Assembly: GCF_030506205.2 (NCBI RefSeq)
Contig: NC_133353.1
Location: 23,261,861 to 23,325,860 of the forward strand
Direction of reading: 5' to 3'
Source: Paramisgurnus dabryanus
Taxonomy: Eukaryota > Chordata > Actinopteri > Cypriniformes > Cobitidae
Length of the DNA: 64,000 nucleotides
Under the pieces are notes generated by a model. It saw only the letters and a list, made by a program, of their open reading frames with translations. It did no database searches and was not told the DNA's origin. The translations under genes and the position numbers were made by a program. Shown here one piece after another: positions 40,311-51,612 of the stretch. The stretch's first letter is position 1; each line of letters starts with the position of its first letter.

Positions 40311-42105
40311 AGAACAACAGAGAGAGATGTTTTCCCTTTCTTCCTACTCGACTCTTCTTTTTTTAAATCCATCTCTAAACCCCGTAGTCACTTGAACTCT
40401 AAAGCCCAACTAATACCGGTTGAGCAGATAGGGCATTGGTGTGAAACAGTGTCATTAGGAGAAAACCTTTCCAGCACGTGTCGCAGAAAAAACTCTTCCT
40501 CTACCACAACAGACCAAAAGTAGAGGAAGAGGGGCAAGTTTTGCTGCAGGGAGAGAAGGAATCAGGCTGCATTCAGCAGCCTGGTTAAAGGGCATTGGGC
40601 TGAAAATGTCTTGTCTGTAATCTTTCATTTGTCTGTATACTTTTCTCATGTAAGCTGCTTTCTGGTATTAGCAGGGAGACTTTGTGGACTTAGTTTTGAG
40701 AACAGCTGTCCCAGGTGGAACACAGGCCTGTTGCATTCTGGTATTGGAGAAAGGTCTATTGTATATGAATATTGGTGCCTGTTAAATATATTTGAACAAA
40801 TTCTAAACGCTACTTATTAAGTTTAGGTGTGAAATTCATCCAATATTATTTATTTTTCAGAATTGATTGATAATTGATATCCAAAACCCTAAATCTTATT
40901 TTTTATGTAATTGAGCGTGATTTTGGCAGAAATGGCTGATCCTAGATATACTGAATGAGGTACTCCAGCCAGGGACCATTGGCCATATACAGACTTTAGG
41001 ATAGGCACTCCAACACCATAGCGACCACTTAGCAATGTGCCTAAAATGACTCAGAACACATTAGAAACTGCTTAGCAAAGCTTTAACATACACTTACAAA
41101 ATCCATGTATAAAGCAAGACAATTTTGAATGGGCACCACACACATTTTACTCAGAAAAGTAATAATAATATGTATGCTTGAGAAAACATTCAATGAACAA
41201 TTCAATTTAAATTCATTATTATAAAATGGTTCGCTCCAGTCTGATTCTGATTGGTCAATAGCTGTGATTAATTTATGTTAAAACGCAGTTATGACCACTT
41301 AACCCAACTATTCTGTGTATCACCACGCACCACCCTAAAAGAGTATTTCATTGCTAAAAAACAAAGTTATTTTGTGTATTTGGTATAATACAATGTGTTC
41401 ACGTGGTTTATGGTTCAAAAAACACATTTTTTTCCACATACTGTACATTTTTATAGCTCCAGATTTCCCTGTCTTACTGAAATGCACGTATTTTGTACAA
41501 AACTATTCCTGATTGGCCAGCTAATTTGTACGTTGTGATTTGTCTAAATACCTCTGACGTCAACCGGAAATGTGATGCACTTTACCATGTTTGAAAATTG
41601 GTTTGCTAACAGGAGTTAACTTACATCAGATGTTTACATCATCACCAATCCCAGAAAGTAAACTGTTGCCTACAATCCGTGTGTTTGTTGTAGTCCAAGA
41701 AAAGAGATTTATATTGGAGAAGATAACTCGCGTCATCGTTTACTTTGGGGTATGTACCTTTTGCATACCATTATGTACTAATACACACAAACCTAAGGAA
41801 ATGTAAAATCGTGAATCAGACTATTGGTGCTCTTTAACAAGTGATTTTACTTCATGAAAGTTGTGTTGATACACATTTTTGTATCAAAATATATTGCTTC
41901 GCATCTTGCCTACAACGGCATTCAAATGTGACTTATTCCACGATATAGAACAGCCACTTAAACCTTATTACTTACTTGTATCACATTTTATCATTTTGCA
42001 TTGTTGCAAAGCAGCTTTACAGTATACATATTAATATAGGCTGTATAGAGACAAGGAAAAACAGTATAGAAATATGAAAAAAAGGAAAACATGACCATTT
42101 AAAAA
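40310..42105. other. Intergenic DNA; probable old repeat at 41220-41960
   Basis: 41226 (ggttcgctccagtctgattctgattggtcaatagctgtg) and 41930-41952 (ttccacgatatagaacagcc) read like parts of a common fish interspersed repeat, but no inverted ends could be matched. No gene is seen. Confidence 0.35.
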
Positions 42106-42109
42106 AATA

Positions 42110-42811
42110 CAGTTAGGTCCATAAATATTGGGACAGAAGCACATTTTGTGTTATTTTAGCTGTTTACCAAAATGTATTCCAGTTACAGTCATATATATAT
42201 CTGGACATTGTGAAGGGGTTTTTCTTTATCATGGAGAGGATAATGAGATCATTCACCACTGTTATCCTATATAGACGTACAAGATTTTTATGTTGCTGAG
42301 CTCATCAGTGTGTTGTTTTTTTAGTCAGGATGTACCAAATTGTTGATCTGGCCACTCTTAATGTTCCTGCTATCTCTCTGATAGATTTGTTGTGTTTTTG
42401 AAACCTAAATATGGTCTGTATCACTTGCATGGAGATGTCCCTCAATCGAATGATTTGGGTTCACAGCCACAGCTTGCAAATGCAATTGCCACACTTAAAA
42501 TCAACTCCAGCCCTTTAACATCTGTCATTCATGAGGAAAATATTTAACAAATAGACAATATCTGTCCATAAAACAGCTTTTAAGTCAACTGTCCCATTAC
42601 TTTTGACCCCTTTAAAAAGGGGGAGCAACATATTAAACGACTGTAATTCCTAAGTCCTTCAGCAAATTTGGATGTGAATACCCTCAAAATAAAGCAGAGA
42701 TTGTGAACTGTAAGCCAATAGTCATAATATGACCGTAACTGGAATACATTTTGGTAAACAGCTAAAATAACACAAAATGTGCCTCTGTCCCAATATTTAT
42801 GGACCTGACTG
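42110..42811. mobile_element. Tc1/mariner-type nonautonomous element with 75-bp inverted repeats
   Basis: Left end CAGTTAGGTCCATAAATATT and right end AATATTTATGGACCTGACTG. The arms stay complementary for about 75 bp (through tgtttaccaaaatgtattccagtta). TA flanks on both sides. The right arm abuts a short (TA)n. 702 bp with no intact transposase. Confidence 0.88.
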
Positions 42812-42977
42812 TATATATATATATATGGTATTTTTGCAAAGTATTTCATAATAAGTGTAAAATTATGAGTCTATAGGATTGTAATCAGACCGTTATATTG
42901 TTATATTGTGTTATTAAGCCAGTATCGGTATAAGCAATGCTAACTGTAACAATAATTGTCTGTATGTCTGTAATTGG

Positions 42978-43567
42978 CAGAGGTGTCAAGTACCGAAGTA
43001 CAATTACTTTGTTACCTTACTTTAGTAGAAATTTTAGATATCTATACTTTACTGGAGTAATTATTTTCAGCCGACTTTTTACTTCTACATCTTTCTTTTT
43101 CACACAATTATCTGTACTTTCTTCTCCTTACATTTCAAAAATAGCCTCGTTACTCCTATTTCATTTCAGCTTGTTATTGTTAAAAAAACACCTATCCAGA
43201 TATATTGCACCATCCGGATACTGGCTCATTTAATGCATTTGCATTGTACTAAAATGTGTTCATTTTTTTCAATGGGCATATGCGACTGAAACAGGTGATT
43301 TAACATTATTATGGCCTTTAGAATTTTTTTTTTTTTTTTTTTTGAGGAGGTGGGGTAGTGCACAATAGGCCCCTGTGGTGCGGCCTAAGCTTTTGTCCTT
43401 AATGACATTTTTTCCTTACATTACTTTTATACTTTAGGAAACCAGTACTTTTACACTTTTACTTGAGTAAAACGCTGGAGTTGATACTTCAAATTCTACA
43501 GTCTTTTTAATCCATAGTATCTATACTTCTACCGGAGTAAAGAATGTGAATATTTTTGACACCAGTG
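42978..43567. mobile_element. hAT-type MITE with 8-bp target duplication
   Basis: Begins CAGAGGTGTCAAGTACC and ends TTTTTGACACCAGTG. Flanking octamers GTAATTGG and GTAATCGG match 7 of 8. The body has opposed 'tactttactggagtaa' and 'tacttgagtaaaacgctgg' words and a poly-T run at 43328-43345. No transposase. Confidence 0.8.
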
Positions 43568-43569
43568 GT

Positions 43570-44475
43570 AATCGGTTTCTAAATAGAAATATGACTGAAT
43601 TTAAATAATTTAAATATTTTACTGAATGTGTGTCAGAAAAAAACTTTCGTTTTATTTATAGGCACCTCAATTCTATATGAGAATACAATATGTCAAGATA
43701 GCCTAAAACTGTATTCCCTTATCAAAGAAGGCTGTCTCATATTATTTTCATTGACTCTGGTTGACCCCCAATCTGTCGATCCTGCAATAGTATTTTTTCA
43801 ATAAAAACTACTGCATTCTTGAACATGTTTTTATTTTATTCATTGTAGGTTGTAGTCTCCATTTAAACAGTCCAAAAGTCAGGACAACCATGTGTCCAAA
43901 CAGAAGGTGTGGGCACAGTAATAGTGTTTGGGAAACATGGAGAAATTACCAATAAATTCTAATCTAGTATTTAGTTCTGTTAATACTAGAATATGTTGGA
44001 ACCAGGTGGCCATCCACACATCTTATCTAAAATACAGTATGTGTACCAGACCATTTGACCACACATTTATGATATACTGTACACACACACATTCCATCTC
44101 CTATGTTTGTACCCTGCAGGTCTTAAATCAGACACAGACAGGTGATCAAAACAACCTATTAGTGTCCATTGACACACTCATATCTTCACACATGACTCAA
44201 GTCTGCTGACTTGGTACACACAGTGCATGAGACACTTTGACAACTTTAAGTCACTTGGTGGTATACATGCTAACATCTTTTCTATTAGATTGAGGATGAA
44301 ATAGACCCAAAATTCTTAAAAGACTATTTATTGTCTCATAATGACCTTTAAGAAATTGTGGGACAAAATATATGTAAGTGTACGGTTTGTGCATATATTG
44401 AACATACTAGTTCTTATATGCATGTGTTGGTGAAAACATTCAGTTCAGGTTGATGTCACATAGAAATGAAAAAGA
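43570..44475. other. Intergenic DNA, no gene seen
   Basis: AT-rich, without recognised repeat ends or coding similarity. Confidence 0.35.
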
Positions 44476-44804
44476 AACAAATATAGCTGCAAGCAGCTAT
44501 GGCGGGCCCTCGCACGTTTTTTTTACCGCTACACGATGCGTCCGAGAAAACGATGCCCGGTGGGCAAGGGCATCAAGTGGGTAAACATCAGTGGGCTATT
44601 TTTTATGTTTTTACTGAGCCATTTGGGGACTGTAGGTAAAACAAAAACCCCACATTTTAGACAAACATGGGCGCTAGTGAGCCACTTAAGAGACACGCCT
44701 ATATCTGACCTTTTTGTGCACACTTAACAGCTGACAACTCTGATGTGTGTGCCAACTTTAAGGTTAATCTAATCACGCCAAGAGCCTTAAATATGCCTGA
44801 AATA

Positions 44805-46080
44805 AAAGTAGTTTGCGGCGTTGCCATGGGAACAGCGTTCGAGATATCAAAAATCCCTTCGCAATTTATCATCTACAATGTCTCGGCATCATGTTGACCA
44901 CTTCTGGTGTTAATCGCATGAATATCCTAGAAGGAGTATTTAAAGGAACATCGGCATCAACTGAAAGGCTTAAAAATGCCTTTAAAATGAAAGTAAAGTT
45001 TGACGCGTTGCCATGGGAACAGCGTTTGAGATATCAAAAATCCCTTCGCAATTTATCATCTACTATGCCTCAGCATCATGTTGACCACTTTTGGTGTTAA
45101 TCGCATGAATATCCTAGAAGGAGTATTTAAAGGAACATCGGCATCAACTGAAAGGCTTAAAAATGCCTTTAAAATGAAAGTAAAGTTTGACGCGTTGCCA
45201 TGGGAACAGCGTTTGAGATATCAAAAATCCCTTCGCAATTTATCATCTACAATGTCTTGGCATCATAATCGCCACGTTTGGTGTCAATCGCTTGAATATC
45301 CTAGAAGGAGTATTTAAAGGAACATCGGCATCAACTGAAAGGCTTAAATATGGCTTCAAAATGAAAGTAAAAAGTTTGACACGTTGCCATGGGAACAGCG
45401 TTTGAGATATCAAAAATCCCTTTGCAATTTATCATCTACAATGTCTCGGCACCATGTTGACCACTTCTGGTGTCAATCTCATGAATATTCTAGAAGGAGT
45501 ATTTAAAAGAACATCGGCATCAACTTAAAGGCTTAAATAAGCCTTTAAAATGAAAGTAAAGTTTGACGCGTTGCCATGAGAACAGCGTTTGAGATATCAA
45601 AAATCCCTTCGCAATTTATCATCTACAATGTCTCGGCATCATGTTGACCACTTCTGGCGTCAATCGCATGAATATTCTAGAAGGAGTATTTAAAAGAACA
45701 TTGGCGTCAACTGAAAGGCTTAAATATGCCTTTAAAATGAAAGTAAAATCTGACGCGTTGCCATGGGAACAGCGTTCGAGATATCAAAAATCCCTTCGCA
45801 ATTTATCATCTACAATGTCTCAGCATTATGTTGACCACTTCTGGAGTCAATCACATTATTTCTCCAGGAGGAGTATTTAAAAGTTTACCGCATGCAGCTG
45901 TAAGGTTTAAATATTCCTTAAAAATGAAAGTAAAGTTTGACAGGTTGCCATGGGAACAGCGTTCGAGATATCAAAAATCCCTTCGCAATTTATCATCTAC
46001 AATGTCTTGGCATCATGTTGACCACTTTTGGTGTCAATCGCATAAACATTGTAGGAGGAGTATTTAAAAGAACATCGCAT
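44805..46080. repeat. Tandem array of ~187-bp units
   Basis: The landmark gagatatcaaaaatccctt starts at 44841, 45028, 45215, 45404, 45591, 45778 and 45965, giving periods of 187, 187, 189, 187, 187 and 187 bp. One diverged copy follows at 46307, 342 bp later. Open frames across it (MLTTSGVN...) are repeat artefacts, because 187 is not a multiple of three. Confidence 0.95.
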
Positions 46081-46727
46081 GGAACTGTCAAAAAAAATCC
46101 ACCTTTGTGACTGACACACTTCCTGGCGCCTGGTGGTGGCGCTATACCCGGGAGTCACAATGGACACATCGATGCGATCGGAATCTTCAGACGAACAAAC
46201 ACCCTGCATGGCATCACAATAAGATATTTTTTGCCTTAGATATTAGACACTTCCTGTTTCTCTGAATTCGCCATAAATTCGTCGCCTCGCCATGGCAGAA
46301 CCGTTCGAGATATCAAAAATCCCTTCGCAATTTAGCAAGTACAATGTCTCAGCATCATGTTTACCACGTTTGGTGTCAATCGCATGCATCCTCTAGGAGG
46401 AGTATTTAAAAGTTCAATGCATGCATTTTTTAAACAATCCAAAATAGCCGACTTCCTGTTGGGCGGAGCTTAAATGTTAGAGGGTGAAAGTTGTTCGGGT
46501 CGATGAGATCTATATGCGTACCAAGTCTCGTACATGTGCGTAAATTTTTGCCCGATCTGTGCCTCAATGTTTGTTTTTGCATTACAGGGGGCGCTACAGA
46601 GCTCCCTTACCACGCCCGAATTCCAGCCTTTGCCGGGTCCTAATGGCCGACGACTCTGACATCTCTGCCAATTTTCAAGAGTTTTTGAGTATGTTAAGGC
46701 CCCCAAATTGCCCTGAAACGTAAAAAA

Positions 46728-46730
46728 AAA

Positions 46731-46763
<33 letters not shown>

Positions 46764-46770
46764 ATAAATC
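46728..46770. repeat. Poly-A tract
   Basis: About 40 bp of A with two T interruptions, internal to the 44482-46845 element. Confidence 0.9.
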
Positions 46771-46849
46771 CGAGCAAAAACAATAGGGCTTCGCACCTTT
46801 CGGTGCAGGCCATTCTGGCCTGCTCCTCGGTGCTCGAGCCCTAATTACA

Positions 46850-47885
46850 AACACAGAATGCATTATACAAACACTTTGCGTTACCCAAAAGCAATCAACC
46901 CAGCATACACACCTAACCACTGTTAATCCTCTAGACACTAGAAAGCACACACACGCACAAACACACACAGAAACACACACTCAGCATCACTGTGTTTATC
47001 ACTCCAACCCAGGCCACCAACACCCGTCAGTCTAATTCCGTTTGTCTGTTTAGATTCGTTTTGCTTTAATCTCTTCTTGTTTGTGCACATCTGTGAGAGC
47101 GACTGCATTAGAGAGGGGGAGGGGCTGTTGTTTGTAAAAAAAGAACGACAACGAGGGGGAAAGCGAAACAGGTAATAGGAGAAAGGACACATCAACAAAG
47201 TACAAAAAAGTACCTTGGTGTTACTATGTTTTTAAAAGAATTATGATTATACCTTATTTGTTTGACATGAACCATTGTTATACCATGGTATTCTTTCAAG
47301 CACACTGGACTAAACACAAAGGTACATGAATATGGTAAAACATCTGATGCATGACATCCAATGCAGTGGACAGATCTGAACCAACATCAAAAACTCCAGT
47401 TTTCCTGTAAATCATCTGGTAGTACAGCGCAAAAGTTATAGGGTCAATTCCAAGGAACACATTGAAAGGAAACTTGAATGGACTGTAGGTTAATTTGAAT
47501 AAAAGTGTCTGTCAAAAGCATAAATGTTAAATCTCCATGAATGATAACCCTTGAGCCTTACCAATAATTTAGTATTACTGTTCTTATAAGAAGATTGCAA
47601 TTAGCTTTTTAATGTCACAATGTCTTACTGTATTTACTGTATGTTCAGTTGCAGTGGACAGATGTGTCACACAAAATACACTGATTTATTTATTTTATTT
47701 TAAGTCGAAACGTTAAAATATTTTTGTGAATTAAAGGTGTAATGTGTTTTAGTGGAGAGATTGCGAATTGCAACCAACCTAAATTTCGCAACGCAATGAG
47801 AAGCTATACAGTAGCTGCCACAGGACAAACATGAACATGTTGTAGTCTGAGACAAAGTAGGGATGAAACACGCTCTCTAGAACAA
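46850..47885. other. Intergenic DNA, no gene seen
   Basis: Short CA-rich piece at 46945-46980; 47040-47190 is purine-rich and unique-looking. No coding similarity. Confidence 0.35.
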
Positions 47886-47887
47886 CA

Positions 47888-48679
47888 TGATCTCACGGAA
47901 AGTCGTGTTAGTCACGCAAAATTGTATTAATTTATTCGTGTCCATGGCACGAAATTCAGCTTTTTTGTGCCTTGAGCATGAATGTTCATTTTCGTGACGC
48001 TCGCACAAATTTCTATAAATAGTTTCTCGTGTCTGTGGCACGACTTTTTGTTTGTGTCATTTTATGCATTGTTTTCTCATTTTCCTCCTATTTTTAAATC
48101 TTTGTCACTAGATTTGGGGTTTGGGTTAAGATGTAATTTTATGTTCACTCTAAAAACAAACGGTGCTATATAGCACCAAAAGTGGTTCTTTGCTCGTAAT
48201 CATAGAAGAACCGTTTTTAGTGCCATATAGCACCGGGGAAGCACCTGTAAAGCACCTGTGTAGAACCAAATAGGGGCCATATAGCACCACATATGGTTCT
48301 ACATAGCACTATATGGTTCTACACAGGTGCTTCACCGGTGCTATATGGCACTAAAAACAGTTCTTATGATTACGAGCAAAGAACCACTTTTAGTGCTAGC
48401 AACGTTTTTTTAGAGTGTTTTGGTTTTCTTCCGCTTTTAAATCTATTCTCGCCTGGAAGGGTTAGAGTTTGGGTTAGGATGGATAAAAATGTAACAGAAA
48501 GTGATTCTAACCCCAACACCATGCAACAATGGTAAGAAAATAGGACAATGAGAAGACAATACATAAAATAAAACGAAAAAGAAAGTCGTGCCACAGACAT
48601 GAAAAAACGAACAAAAGCTGTGGACACGAATAAATGAATAAAATTTTGTGTGACTGTAACACGACTTTCCGTGAGATCA
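47888..48679. mobile_element. Foldback element, TGATCTCACGGAAAGTC family, copy B
   Basis: Left end TGATCTCACGGAAAGTCGTG and right end CACGACTTTCCGTGAGATCA are exact complements over 20 bp, and the arms stay related inward ('gtccatggcacgaaattcagc' against 'gctgtggacacgaataaa'). 792 bp, including a nested foldback at 48146-48417. No coding frame. Confidence 0.85.
48146..48417. mobile_element. Nested foldback MITE (CACTCTAAAAA ends)
   Basis: CACTCTAAAAA at the left and TTTTTTTAGAGTG at the right. The body is a long imperfect palindrome of ggtgctatatagcacc and aaagaaccacttttagtgc words. The host sequence reads through once the insert is ignored, as judged from copy A. Confidence 0.85.
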
Positions 48680-48699
48680 CTCTGTACAGTTTGTCCATT

Positions 48700-49515
48700 T
48701 ATGGCAGGGGTGTCAATTTAGGTTCTCAGCTCATTTAGGTTGAGAGCCGGATAGTAACCCACGTCACCGAATAACAAACGTTAGTATGCAGATAATTGTG
48801 TTAATATTAACTAAATAAACAACAAATTAATTAGCAAGAAAATTAGAAAAACAAACAGCCCTGTGAAAACTAAATTTCATAAGTCCTCAGAAACATTAAC
48901 ATACTCATAGTGTACAATAAAACATATACACACAAATTTACAACTGTAAAAACCCACCAGTCTTAGGTTGAAAAGCTTTCATCTGTATGGAAGCTTAACA
49001 GAAATATACCTTATGCTTATAACTCTCTGTATTGCCAAAAAATGCCAAAAATCATTTATAAATCATGAACTTTTCTTTATTATTTGTAATGAAAACATTC
49101 ATTTAGCAAAGAAAATGCTAAATTTGTAAAGCATTGCAGTATCTGATACAATTTAGAGTCATACAACACAAGCATTATGCTTTAAAATTGTGCTTTCTTA
49201 CATTTCGTAGACCACTGGATCAACATCACCAATTATGGGGCAGTTGCTAATTTCATTTTTAGACATTTGTGTTTGAGTCCTGACCAGCCACAACTTGTAA
49301 AGGAAACCGTTTCTTAACTAGAACCCACTGCTGTTCATAATGTGTCTCCATCGCAGCCTGTAAATTTAAAAACTCTAAAATTATCCTACATAATGTAAAG
49401 AACATTCCGCAATCAAATGAAATCAATGATTAAAACCAAATTGATGTTTAAAATTTTTATATTTTATATTTAGATTATGCGACTTTACCTTGGATTTCAC
49501 CAACAGGGTCCTGTT
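48700..49515. other. Intergenic DNA with repeat fragments
   Basis: 48705 'ggcaggggtgtcaatttagg...tttaggttgagagcc' looks like one end of a hAT MITE. 49455-49512 'gattatgcgactttaccttggatttcaccaacagggtc' is a reversed fragment of the TGTGACC family. No gene is recognised. Confidence 0.4.
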
Positions 49516-49620
49516 TTTGTTAATGAAATAACACAAGACATTGGCAAAGAGGCAACAAGAAGCAAGTGAAAGCATCACACAGAGCAAGTCTAAAAATGTA
49601 CAGAACAGACTTATTTAAAC

Positions 49621-49831
49621 CTGCATCTGAAAGTAAAAAATAGATGGAGAGCAGTAGGAACCGATGGGGCAAGAGATCAGAGGAGAGTCCATTCTGCACC
49701 ACTTTAGCATGCCGAATTCCCTCCTCCTTCAGAAGGGCCAAGAAGACAGATTCTCCCAGGAAGAGGTCTCTCAAGGCGAGCACTAAGAGCAGCAGCCAGA
49801 CCTTCAGGCTCCAGTCAGTCACATAACCCAC
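49621..49831 (-). other. Unexplained open, GC-rich segment; weak candidate exon
   Basis: On the - strand the frame is open from 49831 to 49520 and reads a hydrophobic segment (VWLLLLVLALRDLFLG) followed by a mixed stretch ending LLLSIYFLLSDA, with CAG/gtttaa at 49621. The opposite strand is also open. I do not recognise a protein family, the upstream acceptor is poor, and a regulatory element would explain the base composition as well. Confidence 0.15.
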
Positions 49832-49839
49832 AGCTCACA

Positions 49840-50840
49840 TGCAGGCTCCACCACCAACACAACATTACAGGCCTCTTACACAGCATTACAGCACATCGTA
49901 TTATCCCGCTCAACTCTCTTCATTAGCCCAATTGGATCCTGGGATTTTCATTTGTAAATGGGGAGCTTTTTAGATTAGCCGGTGTCTGCACATTATGAAA
50001 CATTCTCTCAATGTTTCCCCAATGCTGCTGTCTGTCAGGGTGGAAATGTAAACTTTTCAAAACGTGGTTCATCCGTTTTAAGCCCTTGACAAATATTTTC
50101 AACAGGAAATGATGAAAACGTGTCAAACAGTCCATGATTAAATGTTTGTTGCAAAATAAATCATAAACCAATGAAACTACAGTATGTGGTATTCCAACCC
50201 ATTAATCCATTTAGCAATTTAAAATTTTTAAAGATCAGCAAGGCTGAATAAACAAGCTGCAGTCGATATATTGTAGTTGCAGTTAACAACTTTGCAAGTT
50301 TATAGGAATGAAAACAAAATTCATTCACCATCATGTTCCAAAATTGTTTGACTTTCTTCAGTAAACAGAATAAGTTTCAGGTAATTTTGCACTGCCGTTT
50401 TCCATACAGCAGAAGCATTTAGTGACCAGGGGCTTTCAAGTGCCCAAAAGCACAAATAACAAAAGTATATAAACAGTAATTAATAGGACATGTGCACTAA
50501 ACTTTAAATGTTGTGGAAACAGAATATGTGTTTCAGACCGGTTTTTTTTTTTTTTTGCTTTTGGGTATTTCCCAGAATTCGGGCCTATTTATGCCCCTAT
50601 GGTGTAATACTATTAAAAACTACTTAAATCTAATACATTTTAGAACCATCAATTAGTATAAACAGAAACAAGCCTAGACTTTTTTATTGGTGCTCTTACA
50701 AATAATTTTATCACATTTTATTGGTGTTTTGGTGTTGTCCTTCACCAGAGTTTTCACATGTTGTGCCATATCTCATTAATAAAAAATATATGCATATGAA
50801 TTAAATGTTACTTGAACTAATAAACTACATGCACAGATTA
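49840..50840. other. Intergenic DNA, no gene seen
   Basis: AT-rich with a poly-T run near 50542-50556. No repeats with clear ends. Confidence 0.35.
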
Positions 50841-50861
50841 AGCATATATATATATATATAT

Positions 50862-51576
50862 ACTTTATTAGGTACACCTTACTAGTACCGGGTTGGACCC
50901 CCTTTTGCCTTCAGAACTGCCTTAATCCTTCTTGGCATTGATTCAACAAGGTACTGGAAACATTCCTCAGAGATTTTGGTCCATATTGACATGATAGCAT
51001 CACACAGTTGCTGTAGATATGTAGGCTGCACATCCATGAAGCGAATCTCTGGTGCCACCACATCCCAAAGGTGCTCTTTTGGGTTGAGATCTGGTGACTG
51101 TGGAGGCCATTTGAGTACAGTGAACTCACTGTCATGTTCAAGAAACAAGTCTGAGATGATTTATCCTGCTGGAAGTAGCCATCAGAAGATGGGTACACTG
51201 TCGTCATAAAGGGATGGACATGGTCAGAAACAATGCTCAGGTAGGCTGTGGCGTTGACACGATACTGAATTACTAATGGGCCCAAAGTGTGCCAAGAAAA
51301 TATCCCCCACACCATTTCACAACCACCAGCAGCTTGAACCATTGATACAAGGCAGGATGCTTGCAAGATCCATGCTTTCATGTTGTTGACGCCAAATTCT
51401 GACCCTACCATCCGAATGTCGCAGCAGAAATCGAGACTCATCAGACCAGGCAACGTTTTTCCAATTTTCCATTGTCAAATTTTGGTGAGCTTGTGCGAAC
51501 TGTAGCCTCATTTTCCTATTCTTTGCTGTCAGGAATGACACCCAGTTTACCTATGGAATGGTGTACCTAATAAAGT

Positions 51577-51578
<2 letters not shown>
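50862..51578 (-). mobile_element. Internally deleted Tc1-like transposon inserted in a TA microsatellite
   Basis: Terminal repeats ACTTTATTAGGTACACC (50862-50878) and GGTGTACCTAATAAAGT (51560-51576) are exact complements, flanked by TATATA runs on both sides, as expected for TA-targeted Tc1/mariner elements. Only the catalytic part of the transposase remains (see the pseudogene entry). The total length of about 0.72 kb is far below that of a full Tc1 element. Confidence 0.92.
50882..51541 (-). pseudogene. Tc1-like transposase remnant (DDE catalytic domain only)
   Basis: A former DNA cut-and-paste transposase. In order, on the - strand, I see the region around the first catalytic Asp (NVAWSDESRF), then in another frame GCEMVWGIFSW and YFQQDKSSQ (second Asp; usually QQDNAP), then in a third frame WPPQSPDLNPKEHLWDVV (third acidic residue), ending PRRIKAVLKAKGGPTRY. 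At least two frameshifts separate these parts. The N-terminal DNA-binding domains are absent, so the copy cannot encode an active enzyme. The motifs are characteristic of vertebrate Tc1-like elements. Confidence 0.93.

Positions 51579-51582
<4 letters not shown>

Positions 51583-51609
<27 letters not shown>
51583..51609. repeat. (TA)n right of the Tc1-like element
   Basis: TA run continuing the one at 50844-50861 on the other side; the element probably split or seeded this microsatellite. Confidence 0.85.

Positions 51610-51612
<3 letters not shown>

Larger units (their letters stand above)
44482..46845. mobile_element. 2.4-kb Helentron/HINE-like element with central tandem repeats
   Basis: Opens with the hairpin TAGCTGC-AA-GCAGCTA (44484-44499) followed by tggcgggccc. 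The centre is an array of ~187-bp units. Towards the right are a poly-A tract and a compound terminal hairpin at 46786-46841 (GGGCTTCGCACC pairing imperfectly with GGTGCTCGAGCCC around the exact stem GCAGGCCA-TTC-TGGCCTGC). No terminal inverted repeat and no obvious target duplication. A 5' subterminal hairpin, central array and 3' hairpin suggest a Helitron/Helentron-related nonautonomous element; this family assignment is inference. Confidence 0.5.

Noticed and set aside
44841..45965. CRISPR-like regular array
   Set aside because: Whole units repeat, with no short direct repeat alternating with unique spacers, and the DNA is vertebrate.
44813..46067. A series of similar ~80-codon frames (MLTTSGVNRMN...)
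   Set aside because: They arise from the 187-bp DNA repeat; the period is not a multiple of three and each frame stops within one or two units.
50920..50928. TAATCC word as an OTX site
   Set aside because: Part of the Tc1-like transposase remnant.
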